DNA from: Rhizophagus clarus
Lineage: Eukaryota; Glomeromycota; Glomeromycetes; Glomerales; Glomeraceae
Assembly: GCA_015698045.1 (NCBI GenBank)
Contig: BLAL01000087.1
Location: 62,001-126,000, forward strand
Direction: 5' to 3'
Length of the DNA stretch: 64,000 bases
Shown here: positions 12,211-22,615 of the stretch, piece after piece
How the letters are laid out: each line of letters starts with the position of its first letter
Position numbering within the stretch: the first letter of the stretch is position 1
The notes under the pieces: model-generated
The model's database searches: none
What the model was told of the DNA's origin: nothing
The model's input: the letters and a program-made list of their open reading frames with translations, nothing else
Made by a program: the position numbers and the translations under genes

Positions 12211-12504
12211 ATGGTTTAATATTTTATATCAACAAAGAGATTACTAGTTCTGGTTCGAATGTAATTAATCTTCCTTAGTACAAAATTTTTTATATTTTAT
12301 CTATCAATTTAATTTTAATTTTAACATATATTATAATTTTTTTTGAAAAAGAAAAAAAATGTTACACTTCTTTAATGGTCAATTGTAAAACTTAACCTAA
12401 TCATAAATAAGAAATAAAATTTAAATAGGTTATTATTTTTTAGTGTACAGTATGTTTTATTTTGCATTTTTTTTTCTTGTTTTAAGAAATCAACGAATTA
12501 AAAT

Positions 12505-12612
12505 GTTACATTATTGACTACATTTTCCATGATTAATACTGTCTCAAACTGAGGTGATGTCGTATCTAACCCTTTCTGTTCCTGGATGACCCTTGCTTCC
12601 GGTACAATAAAA
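12505..12612 (+). pseudogene. Decayed ML-domain gene fragment
   Basis: ATTGACTACATTTTCCATGA and the following TTAATACTGT match the signal-peptide coding part of the intact gene at about 11725-11754 with few changes (A-F-S-M-I-N-A-V becomes T-F-S-M-I-N-T-V). A later part, GTTCCTGG...TTGCTTCCGGTACA, matches the V-S-G-K...V-S-G-T region with material missing between. A stop follows soon after the signal peptide. It looks like a tandem duplicate in advanced decay. Confidence 0.55.
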
Positions 12613-13479
12613 CATTAAAACATTAAAACATGATATCACCACCCCTCACGACGATAAAGTCGATAAGCTTCTTCGTTTTATACTTTTTAATTTCTTAAGC
12701 TGGCGTAAGGTTTTGCGTCTCTGATCTAACAAATTTATAAATTTCTAATGTACAGCGCAAATATTCTTTTATCCAATCACATTTCTCAAGGGAATAGGAT
12801 TGTGGGAATGATGCAAGAGCTTTTTATATCAATGACATGCCCTCTTTTTAAATTTACCTTACCAGAAGTTCACCTAAACAGAAATACAATTGTGATCGTA
12901 AAGCTTGGTTACTTTACGCCCAAAATTTTCCATGCAAATTGCAAAAGAAATACATCAATTTATTGTAGTAAATTTATGTTATGCATAACTAATAATAATA
13001 TACTTTACATGGATGTTTTAATACAGAGTTAAGATAATTTTAATAATATTTAGTCTTCTCTATTTTCATATGCTTCCATACCAAACATTCACTATCCTGG
13101 CACTTATTATTCCAACATTCATTATCCTCGACATTATTATTTCTACTAACACTACTATCTTTGTAAGTTTCATGTATTATAATATTCTAATTAAAGATGG
13201 ATTTACTTTAATGTCAAATGCAGATTTTCGCAAGATATTATTAAAATTGCTAATAATCAAAGTATGTTAATCTAAATAATAATAATAAAAGTATTAGTTT
13301 TTGCAAAAGTGTCATTATTAATTTTGCGAAGTATTAATGAACGGTAATAAAAAATATTAATTGTTATAATACTACATTAATTTTTGCAAGTATCATCAAA
13401 ATTATTAAATATTAATAAAAAAAAATTATTATAATTAATGCATATAAACAAAAAAAAAAATATCAATTGTAACAAATTA
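12613..13479. other. Intergenic, AT-rich
   Basis: No gene is recognised. The open frames 12748-13032 and 13070-13270 lack motifs. Degenerate ATTAATTTTTGCAAG/ATTATTAATA repeats occupy 13290-13480. Confidence 0.4.
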
Positions 13480-13483
13480 TTAA

Positions 13484-14451
13484 TTGACGATCCGGATAAG
13501 ATCGGCATTATTAATTATTATTAAAACACAGAAGATTATTTCATATTAGCAACGTTTCGCAGCTGTATAAATAGTAAACACTAAAATTATTTTATTTTAT
13601 CTGGAATTTGTAAAAATTAAGTCATATATGTAAAGATACTCAAGGAAAAAAAATAAGCTGAAAAAAAAATCATATGTTTAGTATTGCAAAAAGTGTTTAC
13701 ATTGTATATACTTCAATTTTTTGCCTTATTTCTTACTTTTTGCATGATTGGTAAACACTAAGATCATGAAAACTCATTTGGGTGTTATAAAAATCGTACA
13801 ATATATGTAATAAAAGTTGAGAAATTATAATAAGTTAAAAATTTTGCTTATTTATTGTCAAAAGAATTATGCTTCATATAGCAAAAACGTTTATGTTACA
13901 CAAATAATTGACGAGAAATACCTGAACACTACAGTTTTGAAATTTATTATTATAGAGTAAAAATTAAGTCATACATGCAATAAACCTCAAGGAAGAAGAA
14001 TAAGGTAAAAAAAAATATACATTTATTAATGGGAAAAATGAGTTTATATTTCACGCGCGCCAGATTCCACTCTATTTCACAATTTTTGTATAATTAGTAA
14101 ACACTATAATTATGAAAACTCATTTATGTGCAGTAAAAATCTTTTCACATGTGCATAAATACTTAAGGAAAAAGAATAAACTAAAAAATTTATTATTGAA
14201 AAAAAAGTGTTTGCATTGCACGCACGTTAAATTCCACAATTTTTTGCATTTTTTTCACTATTGGTAAACACTAAAATTATGAAATCCAATTTCTATGCTG
14301 TAAAATTAATATTCTATATGCAAAAAATTCAAGGAAACGGAATAAGCAAAAAAAAAGTTATACATTATTATTGTAAAAAATAAGTTTATATTGTACAATC
14401 ATCTAATTTTATGAGAGTGCCGAAGAGTGCCGATCTTATCCGGATCGTCAA
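13484..14451. mobile_element. Non-autonomous TIR element with five internal tandem repeats, TTAA flanks
   Basis: A perfect 24-bp terminal inverted repeat lies at 13484-13507 (begins TTGACGATCCGG, ends ATCGGCA) and in inverse at 14428-14451. Both ends abut TTAA (13480-13483 and 14452-14455), fitting a TTAA target duplication. The AT palindrome around it leaves a TA or ATTAAT target possible. The interior holds five diverged tandem copies of a roughly 170-bp unit starting with GTAAACACTA-like sequence at 13574, 13751, about 13922, 14097 and 14264. Each contains a TCAAGGAA(A)...AATAAG block. No transposase is encoded, so it would depend on another element. Confidence 0.75.
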
Positions 14452-14456
14452 TTAAT

Positions 14457-14625
14457 AAATATCGGGATAATGTGTGTTGGGATAATGAATGTCGGGAGTA
14501 ATGAAGTTTCGGGATTTTGAAATTTTGGATTATGATTTGTCAGGGTTTTTGAATGTTGGGCATTTATTATAACGGGATTCTGATCATCAAGATTTCGTAG
14601 TAGTAGATCCGTTTTATTTATATTG
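14457..14625. repeat. Degenerate GGGATAATG short-repeat cluster
   Basis: ATCGGGATAATGTGTG, TTGGGATAATGAATG, TCGGGAGTAATGAAG, TTCGGGATTTTG and ACGGGATTCTGAT follow one another at 14-25 bp spacing. This is the reverse-complement pattern of the cluster at 9999-10160, so the two clusters face each other across about 4.5 kb that includes the ML gene and the TIR element. Confidence 0.35.
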
Positions 14626-15208
14626 TCAGATCATATATTTCATCATAGTGTAAATGCCAGTTCTTATATGCTTATAAAAATAAGCGTTATACAGTATATA
14701 TGTAGCAGAAGGTTTATGAAACAAACTATAATAAAATATTAATAACCATTTCACCGTCGATCAATTTACGATAAACTTGAATAGAAAAACATAAATTAAT
14801 CAGTTGCGAATAGGTAATGCATAAACTCAGCAATTACTCTCAGACGCAAGCATTAATTCACAAATAAACTAATACTTTAAACAACGAGATAACTTATTAA
14901 ATAAATGCTTTATGTTATCTGTCTTTACATTGATCTAAAAGGCCTATATTTATACAAAAATAATAACTACACTAAATTCTACCTAACATATCTAACATAT
15001 AAAATAAATGCTACTTATTTTACTTATTTCACATATTTATTATATTGCATATGTTTAACATACCAAATATTTGCAATATTCGTAACATTTATGACTTTCG
15101 TGACATGTAACATTCATTTCGTAACTTTCGCAACATGATCAGCGATCATGTGACTGTTCGATTGTGACAATAGTAAAAAATTTTCCTCTCCTTGTATGAA
15201 TTCTTGAA
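14626..15208. other. Intergenic
   Basis: No gene. The 77-codon frame at 14905-15138 is made of tandem (T/C)TTAC-type repeats and reads as Y/T/F-rich low complexity. Confidence 0.4.
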
Positions 15209-15505
15209 GTGTCACTACTTGCGACAAGTGCGATAAGGTCTGTATTTTCACAGAGAAATACTAAGGAGTCACATATGGTGCAATATATACTAAATGAAGG
15301 TAATCTGCTTATTGAACATTTCCTATTTGAATATACATCTGGGACTGGATATATTTTTGAATTTGGCTTCACGAATCTTATAGATCGCAAGGAAGTAATG
15401 CATGTATTAGTTGATTTACATCAAAAACATGATAATGAATCAACAGAAATAAAGACATTTGTGAACCATTTAATATCACTATTGGAAAATTGGTCCCTTG
15501 ATTGA
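15209..15505 (+). CDS. Hypothetical protein, possibly a last exon
   Basis: A 98-codon frame ends at 15505. From H-M-V-Q-Y-I-L-N-E-G-N onward the residue composition is balanced, with mixed acidic, aromatic and Gly residues, unlike the I/F/L/Y/K noise frames nearby. It ends with a helix-like K-T-F-V-N-H-L-I-S-L-L-E-N-W. I do not recognise the family. It may be the remnant or 3' exon of a longer gene whose upstream part I cannot define. Confidence 0.25.
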   Translation: MSLLATSAIRSVFSQRNTKESHMVQYILNEGNLLIEHFLFEYTSGTGYIFEFGFTNLIDRKEVMHVLVDLHQKHDNESTEIKTFVNHLISLLENWSLD

Positions 15506-15695
15506 ACATTTAAAATTTAAACGATTTATAGCGATTTGTCGCTTATATAATATAATGGAATACGATTCAAATTTATGCATCTAATGTTGGTTCAAGTGTA
15601 TTGATCTTCTTTTCCGATATATTATAATTACAGTAATTTTTGAAATCTGCGCAATATTACAAACAGCTGCAAGTGAATAAGATTTAAAAAATTCA

Positions 15696-16168
15696 TTAAT
15701 TCGTGATCCGCCTAAGAACTGCAAAAAGTTACCATATAAATTCGGTGCAAAAAACTTAAAAAGTTATCTTGTATTATCTCGTGAGCCAGTGATTGGATTT
15801 CGATGAACTTTAAGCCAATTTGTAGAACTTGATGCTCTCTTCAAAATAAAAAAAGTATCATCGAATTTGGACAAAGGGGTCGTGAGAAAATCAAAGAAAA
15901 CTTTTTTTTTCGGAGCGGATCGGATTCCAAATTTGGAATCCGATCCGCTCCGAAAAAAAATAGCTTTTGGTCATTATCTCACGATTTACCAGTCAGATTT
16001 CGAATTTTTTTTTTATTTTGAAGAGGACATTGACATCTACAAAATAACCTAAAGCTCATCGAAATCCAATCACTGGCTCACGAGATAATACAAGATAACG
16101 TTTTTAAGTTTTTTTGTACCGAATTTATATAGTAACTTTTTGCAGTTCTTAGACGAATTACGAATTAA
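15696..16168. mobile_element. Foldback (long palindromic) MITE
   Basis: The whole 473 bp is one inverted repeat centred at 15931/15932. The outer ends match (TTAATTCGT...CTAAGAACTGCAAAAAGTTA on the left; its complement, with a few changes, on the right). The inner arms share the reverse-complement blocks TATCTCGTGAGCC... and ATTGGATTTCGATGA. The core is perfect: CGGAGCGGATCGGATTCCAA on the left meets its exact complement, flanked by T9 and A8. Ends carry TTAA on both sides. A transcript would form a long hairpin. The 61-codon frame inside is an artefact of the arms. Confidence 0.8.
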
Positions 16169-16701
16169 CCTAATAAATTTTATAAAGGTAAGTTAATTTA
16201 TTGAAGTGTTTGTGTCAACAGTCAAACACGATACAAGATACTGTGCAAAAGAATTTTTAAAAATAGCTAATAATTAAAACTAATTGTATTTTCAAAAAAA
16301 AAGGAAGAAAAAAAAATTCATAGAGGTTTAAAAAGGATTTGACATACAACCACTTAAGAGATCTTTTTCATATTGTCCGGATCTCCGAATCCTGTTTGAA
16401 GTTGAAAGAACCGGTTAGAAACCTTTTTTTTTGTCCAACTTGGTACCACGCAATTAGTATCACATTTATTTCCTTTATTACACAAAAAAGGAAATCACAT
16501 GTTTATACTTGTATGACCATTTACTTATATAAACATAGCCGACCGATTTACGTGAATGCCGCATTTTTAGAAATTTTGCCAACTAACCAACTAGGGAATT
16601 AATAATAAATTGAAATTTTACTCTTTTCGTAATTTTTATATATTGAAAGTCTCATATCCAGTTTCAGAACTTTTTATAGTAATTTTACAGTTTGTTTTTC
16701 A
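16169..16701. other. Intergenic, promoter side of the hydrolase gene
   Basis: No gene is recognised. The 87-codon frame at 16339-16602 has no motif. Confidence 0.4.
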
Positions 16702-17946
16702 ATGACTACTATGGAACGTACTAGTATTACTAAAAATTTCCCATTTGACTCTCTTCACCAATATTTATCTCAACAATATGAAGGAAATTTTTATTCTTTC
16801 CTCGAAAATACTGATGTTGCAATTATACCTTTAACCAAATCAGAATGTGATTATTGTATGGATGCATTATGGAATAACTATGTTAATAAAGTTAAAAAAG
16901 AACGTGAGCAAGAAAAAGAAAATTTGGTAATTACATATAAAGATGCTTCTATGCCCATATGGTTTAAAACATTCGGTTCAAAACCGTTTGGTGAAAAAAG
17001 CTTATTCATTTCACTTCATGGAGGTGGTAATACTGAACCTTGTGTGAATGACTCACAATGGGAAAATCAAAAAACTTTATATACTCTTGAGGAAGGTGTT
17101 TATGTAGTTCCTCGAGCTCCCGGTAATACTTGGGACTTATGGCATCGACCAGAAATTGATCATATGTTTGACCGAATTATCGAGAATATGGTTATTTTTG
17201 AAGGAGTTAATCCAAATAAAGTATATTTAACGGGATATTCAGCGGGAGGAGATGGTGTGTATAAACTTGTCCCACGAACAGCTGATCGCTGGGCAGCTGC
17301 AAATATGAACGCGGGACATCCTAATGATGCGTCACCATTAGGTCTACGCAACACTCCATTTACCATCCATGTAGGAGCCGAAGATACTGCTTATAATCGA
17401 AATAAAGTTGGACAGGAATGGGCAGAAAAACTTGCAAAGCTTCACAATGATGATGGTCCTAATGGTTACATTCATTGGGCAGAGATCTATGATGACATAG
17501 GACATTGGATGGATGGAAAAGAAAAGGCTGCATTAAACTGGATGGCACAGTATACTAGAAATCCGACACCTGAACGAGTGGTTTGGTGGCAAGATACTGT
17601 TACGCATGATCGACTTTTTTGGTTGGAACTTCCAAAAGACCAAATTCGAAAGTATACTCAAGTAACTGCTACGCGTGATGGTCAAAATTTCGACATTCAA
17701 ACTAAAGATTATAAAAATGTAACAATTCTTTTGAACGACACCATGGTGGATATGGATTCTCCGATCAAAATAACAATGGAGGGGGAAGTTTTGTTTGAAG
17801 ATGTTGTACCACGTACCATTGGAGCAATGGCAAGATCATTAAAACGACACGGAGATCCGTACTTAATATTCACCGGAGAAGTGACCGTCTGTACTGGAAT
17901 CCAAGAGAATCTATACAATGAAAGTTCAACAGAAGTGGACGAATAA
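16702..17946 (+). CDS. Alpha/beta hydrolase of bacterial type
   Basis: A 414-residue, single-exon protein. Residues about 85-285 form an alpha/beta-hydrolase core. H-G-G-G at 106-109 is the oxyanion loop, G-Y-S-A-G-G at 178-183 gives the nucleophile Ser180, G-A-E-D at 225-228 suggests Asp228, and G-H-W-M at 267-270 gives His268. No signal peptide or membrane segment is seen, so it is probably cytosolic. The conserved stretches G-V-Y-V-V-P-R-A-P, W-D-L-W-H, F-D-R-I-I-E-N-M and A-D-R-W-A-A are ones I associate with predicted esterases in bacteria such as planctomycetes and Bacteroidetes. That, with the lack of introns, makes horizontal transfer plausible but unproven. The C-terminal part (about 290-400) resembles a beta-sandwich-like appendage of the same family. 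The substrate is unknown. Codon use is AT-rich like its neighbours, so any transfer is old. Confidence 0.8.
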   Translation: MTTMERTSITKNFPFDSLHQYLSQQYEGNFYSFLENTDVAIIPLTKSECDYCMDALWNNYVNKVKKEREQEKENLVITYKDASMPIWFKTFGSKPFGEKSLFISLHGGGNTEPCVNDSQWENQKTLYTLEEGVYVVPRAPGNTWDLWHRPEIDHMFDRIIENMVIFEGVNPNKVYLTGYSAGGDGVYKLVPRTADRWAAANMNAGHPNDASPLGLRNTPFTIHVGAEDTAYNRNKVGQEWAEKLAKLHNDDGPNGYIHWAEIYDDIGHWMDGKEKAALNWMAQYTRNPTPERVVWWQDTVTHDRLFWLELPKDQIRKYTQVTATRDGQNFDIQTKDYKNVTILLNDTMVDMDSPIKITMEGEVLFEDVVPRTIGAMARSLKRHGDPYLIFTGEVTVCTGIQENLYNESSTEVDE

Positions 17947-18468
17947 TATTAATTATGTTATTATTTAAATGTTTAAGAACGCTAAAATTTATTAAATCTG
18001 TCAAGTCCAAATTATTTAGTTTTACGATATGTTGCAAAAGCGGGTAAATTTATTTAATAATACAACAATATGTATATAATGATTTTCTTATTATTTAATA
18101 CTTACAAAAAAGCTAATATACATGATAATTGTTAAGTTGGAATATAAATCAACAATTGGTTGTAAATACACTACAAAGTAATTTTTTTCAGAACTTGAAC
18201 TTCTTAGCTATAATATTAACATCAAAGACAAATGTCAGTGTTAATCAATAACATGACTGGACAACTTGCAGCAATAATTGTAATTTAGAAAGACTAGAAT
18301 GCTACCGACTAGAACTTTGCGCGTTTTTATTAAGATCTTGAACTCTTATAAGTAAATATAATTTTGCTCAATAAGATACTGTATACGCTTGTATTAAACT
18401 TGTTAAAGTTCATAATGATTATGTATAATCCGATAATCACTTTTGTGAATTTTAACATTATGGAGTAC
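17947..18468. other. Intergenic between the hydrolase gene and a MITE
   Basis: I see no gene, RNA or clear repeat here; AT-rich sequence only. Confidence 0.4.
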
Positions 18469-18477
18469 ATGAGATAT

Positions 18478-19028
18478 TGGGGTGCGCTGTCAACTAATTA
18501 AATCAAAACTATATATGGTCTTATATAAAAATTTATTAATAAAGAATCAATTAAATTCGGGGATTTTCTCTGTCTTTTATTAGAAAAAATCCCAAATTCG
18601 ATAACTTTTGCAATTTATTAGGATTCAAAGAAATATTAAAATATAAAGAGTATGCAATAACTTAAAGAATAACCTAACAGTTCGCTTTTTAAAAAATATT
18701 CAAGAAAAAAAATTCTTTTTCTTATAAAGATGTATCTAAGAGTAATTACTTGTTATTGTCGAAATTTGAATGCTTTTTTTTATTGAAAAAAACGTTCTGT
18801 TACGTGAAAGATGTAATTGTTTGGGATACTTTTGCAGAATTTTGAAAGAAAATAGTGAAAAGAATTCAGAGTTATCAAGATGGGGAATTACATCAATATT
18901 AATAGGAGACTTATTAGGAAATTTCATTAAATAGCCTAATATGATGATCACGGGAAAAAATCTTCAATAGTGAATTTTACTATAGGTCCAGATATAGTTT
19001 TGTTAATATATGTTGACAGCGCACCCTA
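18478..19028. mobile_element. MULE-like MITE with 9-bp target duplication
   Basis: The left end TGGGGTGCGCTGTCAAC (18478-18494) and the right end, whose complement is TAGGGTGCGCTGTCAAC (19012-19028), form a terminal inverted repeat. The match continues weakly inward (ACAAAACTATAT...TGG). The identical 9-mer ATGAGATAT lies directly outside both ends (18469-18477 and 19029-19037). A 9-bp duplication is typical of Mutator-like elements. The 551-bp interior codes for nothing recognisable; the minus-strand 71-codon frame at 18736-18951 has no motif. Confidence 0.75.
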
Positions 19029-19351
19029 ATGAGATATCTAAAAACCGCCAAGAGTTGTTTGTGCATCATAAACAATTTCCCCCTGAACATTCTTGATTTG
19101 CAAATTTTATAGACAAAAAAAGATATTGCTTGCTAAAACAGTGCTTATAAAAAATCTATGGAAAAAAAACTCCGATAAATGATGAAGAATTGGCCATACG
19201 ATTAATTTTCTTGAAAAGTTTGTTTTTTTTTTATTTTTTATTACATTAACCTTGAACAAATTTTCTTAAAAAATTATTTTATGTTCAATAAACTGACGAA
19301 ATAATAAAGATATTTGTGGATTCACACTTTATGAAAATTTTCCAAACCATC

Positions 19352-19706
19352 ATGAAGAATTTTGTCTTAATTCTGGTTCTCGGCATTTTGATTTTCGGTA
19401 ATTTTGCCTCTGCTATTGATTTGAAATGGAAAAGAGCCGGTTGCGAACAAATTTGCGGTAATAATTGTTTAGTAATTTATATATGTTGCGGTAGCTATTA
19501 GTACTAATTGATGCTTGATAATTGGTACAGGCAATGGTTGCTGTCTTTTAACTCAAATATGTTGCGGTAATGGTTGTTGTGGTCCATCTCAAAAATGTTG
19601 CGGTAATGGTTGTTGTGGCCCATCTCAAAAATGTTGCGGTAATGGTTGTTGTGGTCCAACAGAATTTTGCTGCGGTAATGCTTGCTGTACGATAATGCAA
19701 ACTTAA
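19352..19706 (+). CDS. Small secreted cysteine-repeat protein (spliced)
   Basis: Gene model: exons 19352-19490 and 19531-19706 with a 40-nt intron (GTAGCT...TACAG, branch-like CTAATTG at 19504). Joining TGC-G to GC restores C-C-G-N-G-C-C exactly in register with the repeats that follow. The product is 104 residues. The signal peptide is M-K-N-F-V-L-I-L-V-L-G-I-L-I-F with a likely cut after F-A-S-A. The mature part holds C-E-Q-I-C-G-N-N-C, then about four copies of a 12-residue unit C-C-G-N-G-C-C-G-P-S-Q-K (36 bp in DNA, most exact at about 19560-19650). Upstream in-frame ATGs at 19316 and 19331 are possible but put charged residues before the hydrophobic core. Being small, secreted and disulphide-rich, it is a candidate effector or wall protein. 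The function is inferred from form only. Confidence 0.7.
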
Positions 19707-19905
19707 CAATATGTGTCAATGGGTTTATTTATTAATATAGCAAACAGTTATTATTATGTTATGAATTATGATTTTTCAGTCAGCTTAAATAAATTTAAAT
19801 TTAACAGCTCAAAATCTTAAAATCTTAACTGTATGGCGTAATTGGCGTATGTCAAATACTAATTTAATATCGTTATAACAAATTATCATATGTGATTACA
19901 CTTTA

Positions 19906-19973
19906 GCAGCAAGTTACATCTTATATTGATTTCTATTTCGCAGCAAGTTACATCTTATATTGATTTCTATTTC
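19906..19973 (+). repeat. 34-bp tandem duplication
   Basis: Two identical adjacent 34-bp copies, each starting GCAGCAAGTTACATC and ending in a TTCTATTTC-type sequence. No coding meaning. Confidence 0.85.
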
Positions 19974-21236
19974 TGCGTAACCATTTTTTTTATAGCCGAT
20001 CTGCGTCACTTCTATTACTTCTGCTACATCGTTACACTCTGTTATTTGTAGATAGTCAGCGCTAATAATTTTCAAACACATGGAGTGCATTCGCAAATTC
20101 ATTTGGATTGGATTGAGTCGATGCGATAAGAAACTTCCAATCCAGGGTAATAAATTTAGATAGAAATTATTATGCTTTACTTTTTGTGGTTTCAACAATT
20201 AATAGCGGAATGAACTTCTAATAAAATGAAACCTCTACTAATTGCAAGAATTATAATATATTTTCGGACATTTTTTATTGTTTTGGTTTATTTAAATAGC
20301 GTTAATTAAAAAGTAGCTAGATGAAATATTTTGTGCAATTTTTAAACACCAGTTGACATTGTATAAGATTAATTAACCACGTAAATAAAACTGTGATTTG
20401 ACTCACTGCAAAATTATTAATATAATTATTTATTTTTCATACAAGAAAAAAAAATTATTTTCTATTGAAAATAATCGAATCGAAAATTCAAAATATTTTT
20501 TTTTTATTTTTTACTGTTTGATTTACATCAATTTTAATTTAGCTAAATAAATTTTTAATAATGTCGAAAATCTTTTTGTCGCTAAGAAAGTATTACGAAT
20601 AAGATTTTTTTTTTTTAATGAAAATAATCTTAACATACATAATTTATTAAGAGATATAATTAATTCTTTTAAGTTAAATAAATTTTGTGATATTTTTTTC
20701 GCCTTCCAACTACAAAATTATATGACAATATAACCAATGAAAGATGTATCTGTCCTGAAGGCAGTTTGTTACTACAAAAAAAAAATAATTTCATTTGGTC
20801 CGTTCCTGATAATTAAAATTATGAACTAATTAAAAGATAAAATTTAGACTTTAATCAAAACGATAAATTGAGCAGCAAGCTAACGTTAAAGTAAATGTAA
20901 ATATAGACAGAAACTTGATAATAGAGATGAATAAAATAAATAAATAAATAAATAAATAATTTTTTTTTAAAAATTACATTATATATAAAGAATTAATTTA
21001 CATGCATATATAATAGAAAATAATAAGCAACTGTCTATATAAATAATCAATAGGTTAAATTAGTAGTAAAAAGTGTAAATGACCAAAGCTACTAGATATA
21101 GATGAAGACGCGATAGTAAAGATACTACTTAACTCATACAGCGACACAAATTTTTCGGGGGAGTGAAAAGGACCGCTCAAAAAAACAAGTCACCAAGATA
21201 AACACATTCTCCGCAATTACATGATCGGGACATCAC
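19974..21236. other. Intergenic, AT-rich
   Basis: No gene. There is an (AAAT)n microsatellite at about 20935-20960 and many A/T runs. The minus-strand frame 19914-20198 has no motif. Confidence 0.45.
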
Positions 21237-21238
21237 TA

Positions 21239-21760
21239 TAGGGATGGCAAACAGTCGGTCACGGTCGGTCATCAGTTGATCATAACCAGGTTAATTACAG
21301 CTGATTCATAATGTACAGGACACGTTCATTTTTATTTACATTTGGTAAAACTCAGTAAAACTCAGAATAAGGTAAAAATTATATCATTAGATTCAGAGCA
21401 CTAATACGAGTATAACGATATAGTATTTATTTCATTTTGTCTTCTACCAAGTTTTACCGAGTTACTTTCGGCAAGAGATGTGTCCCGTACATTATGAAAT
21501 CAGCTGTAACTGATTGTTTGACCGACCGGTTAACCAACCGTCTAATTGATCGTTCATTTGTCATTTTTTTTTTATCAAGAAAAAAATGTTAAGCAATGTT
21601 TCTTATTAACGAATTTATCAAAAAAATTCATGATTTAACTTTATTAAATTCGTTAAAAAAATGTTAAACAAATGAGGTTAAATGGTCGATTAATAGTCAG
21701 TAAACGGTCGATCGATATACCGGAGAAATTTGAGTGCTATGTTTGCCAATATTATTTCCA
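21239..21760. mobile_element. hAT-like MITE with a nested palindromic element
   Basis: The left end TAGGGATGGCAAAC and the right end (complement ATTGGCAAAC, near 21741-21752) resemble hAT termini. Subterminal GGTCGGTCA / TTGACCGACCGGTTAACC motifs and a TTAAATGGTC...GTCAGTAAACGGTC block also occur, in the same order, in a second copy at 60105-60420. Between the subterminal motifs lies a 213-bp insert (21296-21508) with inverted ends TACAGCTGATTCATAATGTAC...GACAC that the second copy lacks, so it is probably a nested element. No clean 8-bp target duplication was found. Confidence 0.5.
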
Positions 21761-21943
21761 TTAGTGCTTGTTTATATTTAAAATAATCATTATGTTTTGT
21801 TTTTTATTTTTTAAGAAAAGGAGTATATTTTCTATTTGGCGATAGTATGTTTTTGACCGACAAATTATTGGCGATCATTTTCCAAATTAATGTACTTTTT
21901 CGCTTAATTTGGAAATTGTTGTGCGATCTTCAAGCATTTTTTC

Positions 21944-22615
21944 ATGGAAGTGGAAATGCGCAATGTGAACTTTAAAGTTGAAATTTATATAGCTAAAAAA
22001 TTGCAATATGCAATGCAATATAGGAAATTACAAGTAGACTGGAACATCACCTTTGCATATCTAAAAGGTAATGAAACTTATTATACAACAACTTTTAAAG
22101 ATTGCAGAAGAAAAAGAATAAAAATCCAGAGATTAATGGAAGAAATACCAACCATTGAACAGATGAAAAAATCTCAATATAATATATATAAAAAATGGAA
22201 ATGTGTTCAATGTAATAGGAAAAAAAAAACTTTTATTCATGTATGGAAATGTAATAAGAATAAAAAAATATTAAGAACAATTCAAAAAATAGTTTTAAAA
22301 TATCTTATAAGATTAATAAATGAAATATCAGATAATAATATAAAAATAAGAATAGAAGATTTTGAGCAATTATTTATATTTAAAATAATTGATGATAATC
22401 AAAATCTTTCCTTCATTGATGTAATTAAAGGAATTTTCCCACTGGAATTAACAGATCTAATTAAAACTAATATTGGAAATCAAACAAAAAAAATCATAGA
22501 AATAGGAAAAAAATTTTTAGAATTTGTGTTTGATATATTACATAAAAAGATATGGAAACCACGTTGTGAAAAAATGAAGAAAAAGGAAAAAGAAAAAAGA
22601 TCACCAAAAAAATGA
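21944..22615 (+). pseudogene. LINE reverse-transcriptase C-terminus fused by chance to host sequence
   Basis: The 223-codon frame is chimeric. Residues 1 to about 26 come from the pre-insertion host DNA, because the LINE starts at 22021. The rest is LINE-derived. It contains a zinc-knuckle-like C-V-Q-C...F-I-H-V-W-K-C motif at about residues 86-103, which I recognise from the 3' end of Glomeromycotina non-LTR elements, then helical Lys/Ile-rich sequence ending in a Lys-rich tail. The catalytic reverse-transcriptase motifs are absent, so it cannot retrotranspose. No promoter or other sign of expression is seen; the apparent start codon is fortuitous. Confidence 0.75.

Noticed and set aside
14905..15138. 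77-codon Y/T/F-rich frame
   Set aside because: It is made of short tandem TTAC/TTTAC-like repeats with no protein-like pattern.
15867..16052. 61-codon frame in the foldback
   Set aside because: It crosses the palindrome centre and simply reads both arms.
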